Assembly: GCA_040004035.1 (NCBI GenBank)
Contig: JAMPLN010000006.1
Source of the DNA: Microcoleus vaginatus_C
GTDB taxonomy: Bacteria; Cyanobacteriota; Cyanobacteriia; Cyanobacteriales; Microcoleaceae
Direction: 5' to 3' (one strand)
DNA length: 64,000 bases
The translations under genes and the position numbers were made by a program. The notes under the pieces are model-generated. The model had not been told where the DNA came from, did no database searches, and was given only the letters and a program-made list of their open reading frames with translations. This document shows positions 8,357 to 16,856 of this stretch, piece by piece (within the stretch, counting starts at the first letter, position 1; every line of letters begins with the position of its first letter).

Positions 8357-9001
8357 TCACTCCCCTGGCTGAATTTGACTCCTCACCCACTCCCGGAACA
8401 AGCGAATTAAAGCATTTTCTTTTGTAGTCCTCCTCAATTCCAAAAAGCGCAGCATCTCAACTTGCGACAAAAAAGGAAAAGTCGGAGACACATCTCTTTC
8501 TGTATATTCCTGTGCTTCCAACTGATAAATTATTAAACGATTTCCGTCGTAGCGCCAAACTTCCGGTACGCCTAAACTTGCATATAAAGAAAGTCGATCA
8601 ATCGAACTGCTAGTCACCTCTATTTCCACAACTAAGTCCGGTGGCGGATCTTGATTGAGATCGATTTGTTCTTTGTCCCAAACCACATTCTCATTTTGGA
8701 TGTAGTAGCACTGATCTGGTTCTAATCCGCGAGCCAAATCTTCGCGCCTGCAAGTTAGTGAACCCAAACTCCGAATTTCGACATTTAATTCTTCAGTCAC
8801 ACTTTCCACAAAACGGCCTAAAATTTTCTTACTACCTTCATGGGGTGCTGATGGAGTCATAATTTCTAAATTTCCGCGATCGTAAGTCAGGCGAATTCCT
8901 CTCTGTTGGGCTAACTCATTCAGCAGGGATTCGTATGTTGTCCAGCTAATGTTGTTCAGCAGAATTCCGCTACTTTGACTCGGGATCAGGGTGGCTGTCA
9001 T
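8357..9001 (-). CDS. Uma2 family (DUF820) putative endonuclease
   Basis: A 214-residue protein of the Uma2 family, a PD-(D/E)xK-fold group greatly expanded in filamentous cyanobacteria. The N-terminal WTTYESLL, the RLTYDRGNLEIMTPSAPHE block and the active-site strands PPPDLVVEIEVTSSS are present, as is the LGVPEVWRYDG segment. These residues fit an intact nuclease site (Asp, then Glu-x-Glu). The cellular role of Uma2 proteins is not established. Length is normal. An Uma2 relic lies downstream and another at about 31.3 kb. Confidence 0.88.
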   Translation of the reverse strand: MTATLIPSQSSGILLNNISWTTYESLLNELAQQRGIRLTYDRGNLEIMTPSAPHEGSKKILGRFVESVTEELNVEIRSLGSLTCRREDLARGLEPDQCYYIQNENVVWDKEQIDLNQDPPPDLVVEIEVTSSSIDRLSLYASLGVPEVWRYDGNRLIIYQLEAQEYTERDVSPTFPFLSQVEMLRFLELRRTTKENALIRLFREWVRSQIQPGE

Positions 9002-9148
9002 GGCTACCTGCCTGGGTTGTAAATTATTGATTGTATATTAGCAAATATTATCTTGATTGATGCGCGATCGCCATTTTAAAGCGACTTTTGAAGCGAGCAT
9101 CTCTTTCGGCCAGTAAAAAGCATTTTTTAGGAGTGTGAAAATAAAAGT

Positions 9149-9256
9149 GGGATAAGCTCCAGCGGATCTAAGTTTTACTATCAAGTGCGATCGCACTCTT
9201 CTGGGCTGTCTCGCCCGCCCGAAAAATACAATTTAGATCCGCCTCGGCTTATTCCC
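9149..9256. repeat. Imperfect inverted repeat with about 23-base arms
   Basis: Positions 9149-9171 (GGGATAAGC...CGGATCTAA) and 9233-9256 (TTAGATCCG...GGCTTATTCCC) are imperfect inverted repeats about 60 bases apart. A TGCGATCGCA palindrome lies in the loop. No reading frame crosses it. It may be a non-coding mobile repeat. Confidence 0.5.
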
Positions 9257-9260
9257 ATTG

Positions 9261-9302
9261 ACCAAAGTTAAAAACTAGATTTTCCTAGTTTTTAACCTTG
9301 GT
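9261..9302. terminator. 18-bp hairpin downstream of the EF-G gene
   Basis: Arms 9261-9278 and 9285-9302 (ACCAAAGTTAAAAACTAG and its complement with one mismatch) enclose a six-base loop. It lies about 40 bases beyond the stop codon on the side where transcription ends. Confidence 0.6.
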
Positions 9303-9303
9303 G

Positions 9304-9337
9304 ATTGAGTGCGACGAATCGATTCGTCGCACTCAAT
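9304..9337. terminator. Perfect 34-bp palindrome directly after the EF-G gene
   Basis: Positions 9304-9320 (ATTGAGTGCGACGAATC) are followed at once by their exact reverse complement, 9321-9337. It ends three bases from the EF-G stop codon. The transcript would fold into a strong stem. A terminator or RNA-stabilising hairpin is likely; a protein-binding palindrome is possible. Confidence 0.65.
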
Positions 9338-9340
9338 ACA

Positions 9341-11425
9341 CTACTTCGCAGCTTGACGCTCTTTTGCCGCCTTAATCACTTCTTCAGCGATGTTATTCGG
9401 GCAAGGAGCATAGTGCGAGAAGGACATTGAGAACTGTCCGCGCCCAGAGGTCATAGTACGCAAGTCGCTAATGTAACCAAACATTTCGCTCAACGGTACA
9501 TCTGCCTTGATCCGCGCTCCTGTTTGTCCTGTCTCCTGAGATTTCATCATCCCCCGGCGGCGGTTGAGGTCGCCGATCACGTCGCCCATGTAATCATCTG
9601 GAGTGAATACATCGACATTCATAATCGGTTCGAGCAACTGAGGCGCCGCTTTAGGCAGAGACTGCCGATAGGCCGCTTTGGCAGCAATTTCAAAGGCCAT
9701 TGCTGACGAGTCAACGGGGTGGAAACCGCCGTCTAGTAGGGTGAATTTCAAGTCCAAGCAAGGGAATCCGGCCAAGACGCCTTTGTCAATGCAGCTTTCA
9801 AAGCCTTTTTCGACGGCGGGCCAATATTCTCTTGGCACGCTACCACCAGTCACTTTGGACTCAAACTGGAAGCCGCTTCCCACCTCACCAGGCTCGATCA
9901 CATAGCCGATTTTGGCAAATTGACCGGAACCACCTGATTGCTTTTTGTGGGTGTATTCGTCTTCGAGGCGCTTGGTAATCGACTCGCGGTAGGCTACTTG
10001 TGGTTCGCCGACTTCTACTTCGATGCCGTGGGTGCGCTTGAGAATGTCTACTTTGATGTCGAGGTGTAACTCGCCCATCCCCTTGAGAATCGTTTCGCCG
10101 CTTTCTTGATCCGTCACCATGTGGAAAGATGGGTCTTCTTGCACCATCTTGGTGAGGGCTGCTCCCATTTTTTCTTCGCCGCCTTTTTGTTTCGGTTTGA
10201 CCGAAATCGAAATAACGGGATCGGGGAATACCATCGGCTCTAGGGTGGCGGGATTTTTGGGGTCGCAGATGGTGTGTCCGGTGCGGACGTTTTTCATGCC
10301 GACGATCGCTACAATGTCCCCTGCTTGCGCGGAGTCAATTTCTTCGCGAGAGTTCGCGTGCATTTCCACCAAACGGCTGATGCGCTCGGTTTTGCCTGTG
10401 GCGGTGTTGAGTACGGTGTCGCCCTTGGACAACTTACCGGAGTACAGGCGGGTGAAGGTTAAAGCACCGTAGCGATCGTCCATGATCTTAAACGCGAGTG
10501 CCCGCAATGGTCTGTTGGGATCGACGAGCGCAAACTCGCCGGTTTCCTCGCCATCGAGATCGACTTCTGGCTGCGGTGTGACTTCCATCGGGTTCGGCAG
10601 GTAGTCAACTACGGCATCGAGAACCAACTGCACGCCTTTGTTTTTAAACGATGAGCCGCAGTAGGTGGGGAAAAATGCCCGATCGCGAGTACCTTTGCGA
10701 ATGCAGCGCTTGAGGTCGTCGAGGCTCGGCTCGTTGCCTTCGAGATACTGTTCCATCACAGCGTCGTCTTGCTCGACGGCCAGTTCGATCAACTTTTCGC
10801 GCCAAGTTTCGACATCATCGACCATATCGGCCGGGACATCTTTAATTTGATAGTTCATCGGATCGCCGGAGTCATCCCAGATCCAGGCTTTGCGGGTCAG
10901 CAAATCGACTACGCCGCAAAACTTTTCTTCTATGCCGATCGGCAATACCATCACCAGCGGTTTAGCTCCGAGGATTTGATCGACTTGCTTGACAACGCGG
11001 TAAAAATCTGCACCGGTGCGATCGAGCTTATTGATGTAGATGACGCGAGCGACTTTGGAATCGTTAGCGTAGCGCCAGTTGGTTTCAGATTGCGGTTCAA
11101 CTCCACCCGAACCGCAGAACACACCAATGCCACCATCGAGAACCTTCAAAGAACGGTAAACCTCGATCGTAAAATCGACGTGTCCCGGAGTATCAATGAT
11201 GTTGAGCTGATGATCGTTCCAGAAGCAGGTGGTAGCAGCGGATTGAATCGTAATACCGCGCTCTTGCTCCTGTTCCATGAAGTCAGTAGTCGCCGCGCCT
11301 TCGTGAACTTCACCAATTTTGTGGATTTTACCTGTCAGTTTCAGGATTCTTTCTGTTGTGGTGGTCTTGCCAGCATCTACGTGGGCGAAGATGCCGATAT
11401 TTCGATAACGAGTGAGATCTTTCAT
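9341..11425 (-). CDS. fusA: Elongation factor G, paralogue outside the str operon
   Basis: A 694-residue translational GTPase of normal EF-G length. The GTP-binding motifs are intact: AHVDAGKTT at about residues 14-22, DTPGHVDF and NKLDRTGADF. Domains II-V follow (EPVMFPDP-type region, GELHLDI, a C-terminal DLR-containing domain). The ATG at 11423-11425 gives the expected MKDLTRYRNIG start; an upstream in-frame start would add 23 unmatched residues. No rpsL, rpsG or tuf gene is adjacent. The sequence differs from the standard cyanobacterial str-operon EF-G and resembles the second type, as in Synechocystis sll1098. Whether it drives translocation, ribosome recycling or a stress role cannot be read from sequence. 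Confidence 0.9.
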   Translation of the reverse strand: MKDLTRYRNIGIFAHVDAGKTTTTERILKLTGKIHKIGEVHEGAATTDFMEQEQERGITIQSAATTCFWNDHQLNIIDTPGHVDFTIEVYRSLKVLDGGIGVFCGSGGVEPQSETNWRYANDSKVARVIYINKLDRTGADFYRVVKQVDQILGAKPLVMVLPIGIEEKFCGVVDLLTRKAWIWDDSGDPMNYQIKDVPADMVDDVETWREKLIELAVEQDDAVMEQYLEGNEPSLDDLKRCIRKGTRDRAFFPTYCGSSFKNKGVQLVLDAVVDYLPNPMEVTPQPEVDLDGEETGEFALVDPNRPLRALAFKIMDDRYGALTFTRLYSGKLSKGDTVLNTATGKTERISRLVEMHANSREEIDSAQAGDIVAIVGMKNVRTGHTICDPKNPATLEPMVFPDPVISISVKPKQKGGEEKMGAALTKMVQEDPSFHMVTDQESGETILKGMGELHLDIKVDILKRTHGIEVEVGEPQVAYRESITKRLEDEYTHKKQSGGSGQFAKIGYVIEPGEVGSGFQFESKVTGGSVPREYWPAVEKGFESCIDKGVLAGFPCLDLKFTLLDGGFHPVDSSAMAFEIAAKAAYRQSLPKAAPQLLEPIMNVDVFTPDDYMGDVIGDLNRRRGMMKSQETGQTGARIKADVPLSEMFGYISDLRTMTSGRGQFSMSFSHYAPCPNNIAEEVIKAAKERQAAK

Positions 11426-11969
11426 AATTACTGTTGAGATTAAATGCGACGAACCGTCGGCGACCACCTGCAAGCGTGACAAGCGAGGAATCAATGTTGC
11501 CTGGTAAGGCCAGTACAGGCCGGATTTCCTTTTCCCTGTTTCTGGCAGGACTATCTTAATTTTGACACTTTCTCGTCATTCCTGCGAAGGATTCTGGGTT
11601 TAATAAGTGCCCCAAGCCTGACAACTCATAAAAATACCCTAGACCAAGGGAAAAATCGTCTCCGAAAGTAGGTTGGGTTGAGGCACTCCTACCCAACAAA
11701 TTCGTGTTTTGGACGCTTCGCTCAACCTGATATTTTGCACCATTCTCAGCAAAACCGTATAAACTGGGTTTCTTGACAAAAAAACTATGATTTTACGTGA
11801 CTTTGTGGCAAGAAACCCGGTTTCTGACATTAAATAGGCAAAGGCCAATAAACCGCCCTACGGGGAGAGGGCGGGTTTGGCAGCAATAAACAGCCGGCTT
11901 TAATAGATATTCGCTTAACCTGCCACTACAAAATATTATTAAAAACCCCGTTGCGGCGTCCAAAACTAT
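11426..11969. other. Spacer upstream of the EF-G gene and downstream of recG, with small hairpins
   Basis: About 540 bases without a convincing gene. Positions 11811-11825 read AGAAACCCGGTTTCT, a short palindrome of a family seen elsewhere in the window. Positions 11850-11879 (AAACCGCCC...GGGCGGGTTT) form a hairpin about 90 bases beyond recG and may terminate it. The promoter of the EF-G gene must lie here but is not obvious. Confidence 0.45.
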
Positions 11970-14483
11970 CTAAGTCAAAATCGACCCACTCATCATCCGC
12001 TGATATCTCCGCTCCAATTCATCCCGCACCACCGGCCACTGATTCAAACTTTCATCATTCTCAATTACCATTTGAGCCGCCGCCCTCGCCAACTCCAAAA
12101 CCTCCTGATCCTCCACCAAACTGGCCAAAGCAAAATCCGGCAAACCCGACTGCCGAGTTCCCAAAACCTGACCGGGCCCGCGCAATCTCATGTCCATTTC
12201 TGCAATAAAAAAACCATCTTGAGATTGTTCTAAAACCTTCATTCTCTGCATGGCTTCCGCAGTTTTGGAACCGGGCATTAACAAACAATAAGAACGGTTG
12301 CTGCCCCGACCGACTCTACCCCGCAACTGGTGCAGTTGCGACAGTCCAAAACGCTCAGAATTTTCAATCAGCATTACCGTTGCATTCGGCACGTCTACTC
12401 CCACTTCAACAACAGTAGTAGATACTAAAATATGCGTTTCTTTGTCTCGAAACTTAGTAATTGCCTCATCTTTGTCAGCACTGCTCATCCTACCGTGGAG
12501 CAAACCCACCTTAAACTCAGGAAATACGCTTTTTTGCAGTTTCTCTTGTTCCTCAATTGCCGATCGCACGTCCAACTTTTCCGACTCCTCCACCAACGGC
12601 AGCACCACATAAACTTGACGCCCGCTCGCCACTTCCCGCCGAATCAAATCGTAAGCTTGGATGCGTTCTTTGGCAGACAGTACAGTGGTTTGAATCGCCT
12701 GCCTGCCGGGGGGAAGTTCATCAATCTGACTCACATCTAAATCCCCGTGCAGCGTCAGCGCCAGCGTCCGGGGAATGGGAGTTGCCGTCATCGTCAAAAC
12801 GTGGGGAGCTTCGCCTTTTTGCTGCAATTTAGCGCGCTGCTGCACACCGAATCTGTGCTGTTCGTCAATTACCGCCAAACCCAATCTATGGAAATTCACC
12901 GTATCTTGAATCAGCGCGTGAGTTCCCACTAAAACTGGCAATTCTCCGGTTTCTAACTGGTTGTGAATTTCTCGGCGCTTGGCTACTTTTGTGGAACCAG
13001 TTAAGAGTTCGACAGACAAGTGCATCAAATTAAACCAACCTACCAATTTGCGGTAGTGCTGTTCTGCTAAAACTTCAGTCGGCGCCATTAAAGCGGCTTG
13101 ATAGCCGGATTGAATTGCTGCTAGCATTGCCACGACGGCGACTACGGTTTTGCCGGCGCCGACATCGCCTTGCACCAATCTATTCATCGGTTGCGACGAA
13201 GCTAAATCGTTGAGGATGTCGTTAATTACTCTTTCCTGAGCATTAGTCAAGGCAAAAGGCAAGATTTCATAAAAATGTTCGATCAATTTGCCAGTAGGAA
13301 GGATGACTGCACTAGCTTGAGCTTTCCTTTGGGTTTGGCGGCGCTTTAAAAGCCCTAATTGCAGGTAGAAAAATTCGTCAAAAACTAAGCGCCGGCGGGC
13401 GGCGGCCAAACAATCTCGATCGAGCGGAAAGTGAATATTAGTCACGGCATCGGCTAAACCCATTAAACCGTAACGCTCGCGCAAATCCTCTGGTAGCGAT
13501 TCTGGCAACATTTTCGCCGCCGGCATTACAGCCAAAATCGATCGCCTCACCGAACCAGCATCCACCCCCTCCGTCAACGGATAAACTGGTATCAGGCGGC
13601 CGACTTTCATTGATTCGATCGCACCGCCGGAGTCATCTAATACTTCTAACTCAGGATTTTCTAAAGTAATTCCATATTTACCCTGCTTCACCAACCCGGA
13701 AGCTGCCAGCACCGCACCAGTACAATACTCGCGCTTTTTGAATTCTTGCCAACCGCGATTACTGTAGCGAGGGCCTGCAAAAAAACGACTAATTTTTATT
13801 TCTCCGGTGCGGTCTTTTAAAATTACTTCTAATATGGTTAATTTCTTATTCTTCGGACTAGAAAAGCAATTGCAGCGCTTTACTTCTGCGATCAAAGTGA
13901 CAGTTTCCCCGGCTATTAGCTCGCGAATTTGTACTTGCTTTGCATAGTCGATGTGGTTGCGCGGATAGTAGTAAAGCAAATCATATACAGTGTATAAACC
14001 CAGTTTGGCCAAGCGGTTGCCGTTGGCGGGGCCGATGCCTGTGACGCGGGTTAACTGTTGGTCGAGAGTCAGGCTGGGCGGTGGGGGTGCTGTACTCAGG
14101 GGTACTGTTCGGGGAGCGGAAAGTGCTGGGGTGGTTGGTTCAGAAGCGTTAGCGTTTGCGGGTCTGACTTGTCTTGCTTGTTCTGGCTGGTGGCGAGTTT
14201 CTTGTTCCCAAACTTGCTCCATTTGCCTCAGAAAACTGACCGTAATGGCGATCGAATGTTGGCGCTGTTCAAGATCTTTCTGAGGGTAGATGTCAAATTC
14301 AGCGGCAAGTTGTCTAGCTCGATCGCGCGCCGAAGCCGCCACAGAACCTGCAAGTTGTCTCAAACTCAGGCCCAGAAACTCGCTGAAGCGGTATTGACTG
14401 CCTTGGATGTCGTTAAATCCGCGATCGGCTTCTACTGAAAGAGCTTTTTGCAATCGCTGCCATTCGGGTTGGTTATTAGTCAT
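11970..14483 (-). CDS. recG: RecG, ATP-dependent branch-migration helicase
   Basis: An 837-residue superfamily 2 helicase that unwinds and reverses replication forks and Holliday junctions. The wedge/OB domain (ETVTLIAEVKRCNC; DRTGEIKISRFF) precedes the motor. Walker A GDVGAGKT lies at about residue 440, then DEQHRFG near 540, TATPIPRTLAL, and LLHGRMSSADKD, VGVDVPNA and QLRGRVGRG in the second motor half. The N-terminus carries about 140 extra residues compared with E. coli RecG, including a Pro/Thr-rich stretch; such extensions are usual in cyanobacterial and plant RecG. It follows an unknown acidic gene and tsf on the same strand, and a heptamer array separates it from that gene. Confidence 0.95.
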   Translation of the reverse strand: MTNNQPEWQRLQKALSVEADRGFNDIQGSQYRFSEFLGLSLRQLAGSVAASARDRARQLAAEFDIYPQKDLEQRQHSIAITVSFLRQMEQVWEQETRHQPEQARQVRPANANASEPTTPALSAPRTVPLSTAPPPPSLTLDQQLTRVTGIGPANGNRLAKLGLYTVYDLLYYYPRNHIDYAKQVQIRELIAGETVTLIAEVKRCNCFSSPKNKKLTILEVILKDRTGEIKISRFFAGPRYSNRGWQEFKKREYCTGAVLAASGLVKQGKYGITLENPELEVLDDSGGAIESMKVGRLIPVYPLTEGVDAGSVRRSILAVMPAAKMLPESLPEDLRERYGLMGLADAVTNIHFPLDRDCLAAARRRLVFDEFFYLQLGLLKRRQTQRKAQASAVILPTGKLIEHFYEILPFALTNAQERVINDILNDLASSQPMNRLVQGDVGAGKTVVAVVAMLAAIQSGYQAALMAPTEVLAEQHYRKLVGWFNLMHLSVELLTGSTKVAKRREIHNQLETGELPVLVGTHALIQDTVNFHRLGLAVIDEQHRFGVQQRAKLQQKGEAPHVLTMTATPIPRTLALTLHGDLDVSQIDELPPGRQAIQTTVLSAKERIQAYDLIRREVASGRQVYVVLPLVEESEKLDVRSAIEEQEKLQKSVFPEFKVGLLHGRMSSADKDEAITKFRDKETHILVSTTVVEVGVDVPNATVMLIENSERFGLSQLHQLRGRVGRGSNRSYCLLMPGSKTAEAMQRMKVLEQSQDGFFIAEMDMRLRGPGQVLGTRQSGLPDFALASLVEDQEVLELARAAAQMVIENDESLNQWPVVRDELERRYQRMMSGSILT

Positions 14484-14618
14484 CAGTCATTAGTAATTAG
14501 TCATCAGTCATTAGTAATTAGTCATTAGTCATTAGTCATTAGTTATTAATCATAGCTCAAGAATTCCAGACAATTGACAACTGACAACTGTCAACTGATA
14601 ACTGTCAATTGACAACTG
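14484..14618. repeat. 7-base tandem repeat arrays between the acidic-protein gene and recG
   Basis: Two different heptamer families lie side by side: TCATTAG/TCATCAG units from about 14484 to 14545, and GACAACT/GTCAACT units from about 14572 to 14618. They fill the whole space between two genes of the same strand. They match the type known as short tandemly repeated repetitive sequences of filamentous cyanobacteria. Confidence 0.85.
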
Positions 14619-14619
14619 A

Positions 14620-15549
14620 CTAATCTTCAAACCAACTCGATCGCCAAGCCGACTCAGCCTCCACCACAGCGAGTTCCCGCTGCTTTTTCTGGTAATCGCG
14701 GCCCAGCGAGTTCAACTTTACAGACAGGTTACGAATTTGCTGGCGCCAAGCCGAGGTTCCCGCATCGGCAAACTCTATTTCCGATAGCCGCAGTTTAATA
14801 GCTGTAATGTGCAGCGCCCTACTACCAAAGGTTTCTGCCAATTTTCGTGATGCTGATGAGGCATCGGTTTCAATGATTAAGTTTAATAAGTTAGGCGGCC
14901 CGGCAACGCTGTCGCCGGAGGATTCAGCTTGAGAAGCAGCTTCTAGAACCGGTTCTGGCAATTGACTCGGCAAGATTGCCGATTGTTGCAGCAAGCGGTT
15001 GGTGTCGCGAGAAAGCAGCTTGAGTATATGGACGATCGACTTTTCAATACTATTTTGCCAGCGTGCCAAACTTTCCGGGGAATTGGCGTTTGGCAATTGA
15101 TAATTTGCCAATGAAAATAGATAGTTAATGGCGGAAACTTGGTTTTTTTCCTTTTCGTCTTCTTCCTTGTCGTCTGATTCGTCTTCCTCTTCTTCCTCTT
15201 CCTCTTCATCGAAGTCGTCTTCGTCTTCTTCTTCCTCTTCCTCTTCCTCTATTTCTTCATCTGCTTGTGATTCAGTCACCAGCGATCGCAATTTTTCCTC
15301 CGACTCCGCAGCCAAAGCCTTTACAGACTGCTGCATTTTTTGCCGCCCCTCGAAGGACAACTTGAGAAACGACTCCGGTACTGCTTGAGTGCAAAGGTGA
15401 TAGCAAGCCAAAATTAACTGCTGCCGCACCGCTTGTCCCAACGCAGTTAAATAACCTTCGTAGGTACTGCGAAACTCCAAATTCAAGGCTGCTAAAGCCT
15501 CTTCGAGTCCTGCCAAATCTTGCTCTATTCTCTCTCTTGGTCGCACCAT
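14620..15549 (-). CDS. Unknown protein with a long acidic linker
   Basis: A 309-residue protein between tsf and recG on the same strand. Residues 1-95 are helical (an EALAALNLEFRSTYEGYL-type start). Residues about 98-135 are almost entirely Glu and Asp with a few Lys and Ser. The remainder is helical and ends in a predicted coiled coil (YQKKQRELAVVEAESAWRSSW). The acidic stretch is encoded by a GAA/GAG-rich tract at about 15156-15260. I recall unnamed proteins in this position in other cyanobacteria but no function. No catalytic motif is seen. The neighbours suggest a link to ribosome or genome maintenance only by position. Confidence 0.65.
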   Translation of the reverse strand: MVRPRERIEQDLAGLEEALAALNLEFRSTYEGYLTALGQAVRQQLILACYHLCTQAVPESFLKLSFEGRQKMQQSVKALAAESEEKLRSLVTESQADEEIEEEEEEEEDEDDFDEEEEEEEEDESDDKEEDEKEKNQVSAINYLFSLANYQLPNANSPESLARWQNSIEKSIVHILKLLSRDTNRLLQQSAILPSQLPEPVLEAASQAESSGDSVAGPPNLLNLIIETDASSASRKLAETFGSRALHITAIKLRLSEIEFADAGTSAWRQQIRNLSVKLNSLGRDYQKKQRELAVVEAESAWRSSWFED

Positions 15550-15605
15550 ATCTCTCGTATAAAATTAAAATAGGACTTATATCATTTCCGGTAACACCGG
15601 AATGA

Positions 15606-15665
15606 TGTTGACTGTTGACTGTTGACTGTTGACTGTTGACGCCGTGAACAGTTAACAGTCAAGAG
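15606..15665. repeat. TGTTGAC heptamer array with partial inverted copy
   Basis: Five TGTTGAC-type units (about 15606-15640) are followed by AACAGTTAACAGTC, complementary to them, so the RNA can fold. It lies upstream of the acidic-protein gene. Confidence 0.8.
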
Positions 15666-15795
15666 TGAACTCTAATTTACGATTCCGATGCTAACAGATT
15701 TGATATTACGCAAGTTTTCCATTTTTACGATATCTGTAGTAGTAAGGTTTGCAGTGATCAGCCTACAAATATAGTCTGTCCATAAGTCCTATAAA

Positions 15796-15849
15796 AATTA
15801 AAAATTAAAAATGCAAAAAATCAAGTTTTCACATTTTTAATTTTTAATT
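15796..15849. terminator. AT-rich 18-bp hairpin after tsf
   Basis: Arms 15796-15813 (AATTAAAAATTAAAAATG) and 15832-15849 are exact inverted repeats with an 18-base loop. It lies just beyond the tsf stop codon. The arms are themselves made of a 7-base unit (TTAAAAA). A similar hairpin lies between rpsB and tsf. Confidence 0.6.
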
Positions 15850-15867
15850 CTAAATCTTAATTTGGGA

Positions 15868-16527
15868 TTATTGAACACCCATTTGGGCTGCCACTTCATC
15901 GGCAAAGTTAGCTTCTACCTTTTCAATGCCTTCGCCCAAGACAAAACGCACGAAGCGGCGCACTTGGATATTTTCTCCAATTTGGGCGATCGTTTGTTTT
16001 ACCAACTCTTCTACCGAGATATTCTGATCTTTAATAAAAGGCTGATCCATCAAAGATAACTCTTTCATGCGCTTCTCAATCCGCCCTAGAACAATCTTTT
16101 CTTTGATGTTTTCCGGCTTGTTGCCCAAGTCATCCTTGCCCATTTCAATTGCCTTTTCTCTTTCGACAACTTCGGCGGGGATATCTTCAACTTTCACGTA
16201 TTCCACATTCGGGCAAGCTGCAATTTGCATCGCAATATTCCGCACCAAAGTTTGGAATTCTTCGCGACGTGCCACAAAATCTGTTTCGCAGTTAACTTCC
16301 ACCAGCACTCCCACGCGGCCGCCCGTGTGAATGTAGCTGCCTACAAGCCCTTCTGAGGCAACTCGTCCACCTTTTTTACCTGCCGAAGCCAGACCTTTTT
16401 TCCGCAGCCACTCAATGGATGTTTCCATATTGCCTTCGTTTTCAACGAGGGCTTTTTTGCAGTCCATCATGCCCGCGCCAGTTTTTTCGCGCAGTTCTTT
16501 AACAAGTTTTGCAGATATGTCCGCCAT
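15868..16527 (-). CDS. tsf: Elongation factor Ts
   Basis: A 219-residue EF-Ts, the nucleotide exchange factor of EF-Tu. The N-terminal UBA-like region VKELREKTGAGMMDCKKAL and the EF-Tu contact motif NCETDFVAR are intact, followed by the VRRFVRFVLGEGIE segment. This is the short form usual in cyanobacteria. The ATG at 16525-16527 gives the standard MADISAKLVK start; a TTG seven codons upstream is in frame but unlikely. The gene follows rpsB on the same strand, the common rpsB-tsf order, but 329 bases of repeats separate the two. Confidence 0.95.
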   Translation of the reverse strand: MADISAKLVKELREKTGAGMMDCKKALVENEGNMETSIEWLRKKGLASAGKKGGRVASEGLVGSYIHTGGRVGVLVEVNCETDFVARREEFQTLVRNIAMQIAACPNVEYVKVEDIPAEVVEREKAIEMGKDDLGNKPENIKEKIVLGRIEKRMKELSLMDQPFIKDQNISVEELVKQTIAQIGENIQVRRFVRFVLGEGIEKVEANFADEVAAQMGVQ

Positions 16528-16548
16528 CTTCTTTAAGTTCCCAATCAA

Positions 16549-16612
16549 AATTAGTTATTAGTCATTAGTCATCAGTCATCAGTCATTAGTCATCAGTCAT
16601 TAGTCACTAATT
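16549..16612. repeat. TCATTAG/TCATCAG heptamer array upstream of tsf
   Basis: About eight units of a 7-base repeat lie directly before the tsf ribosome binding region. They are the same heptamer family as the array before recG. Confidence 0.8.
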
Positions 16613-16679
16613 TTAATGTTAATGATTAGACCAGAGTGAAGAAATACCCAGTCGATCTTAGTATCGACTTTGTAGGTGT

Positions 16680-16703
16680 AGCGCCAGAATGAATTCTGGC
16701 GCT
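16680..16703. repeat. 24-base palindrome between rpsB and tsf
   Basis: Arms 16680-16690 (AGCGCCAGAAT) and 16693-16703 are perfect inverted repeats around two bases. It may act as a processing or attenuation hairpin in the rpsB-tsf transcript. Confidence 0.6.
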
Positions 16704-16760
16704 GACACAATGAATGCTTTTGCCAGAACTCTACTAATGACTTAGACTCGTGCTATGTAC

Positions 16761-16829
16761 AATTAAAAATTAAAAATATCCAACTAAAAATAATTATTAT
16801 TTTTAATTTTCAATCTTTAATTTTTAATT
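16761..16829. terminator. AT-rich inverted repeat after rpsB
   Basis: Positions 16761-16774 (AATTAAAAATTAAA) and 16816-16829 are exact inverted repeats with a 41-base AT-rich loop. It lies just beyond the rpsB stop codon and repeats the arm sequence of the hairpin after tsf. Confidence 0.5.
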
Positions 16830-16856
16830 TCCTGGTGTCAGATTCCGAGGGCAATA

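Noticed and set aside
11639..11848. Open frame of 69 codons upstream of the EF-G gene
   Set aside because: It crosses dispersed GAAACCC hairpin repeats and has no protein-family character.
14484..14618. Array resembling a CRISPR
   Set aside because: Units are seven bases, contiguous and without spacers; no cas genes are present.
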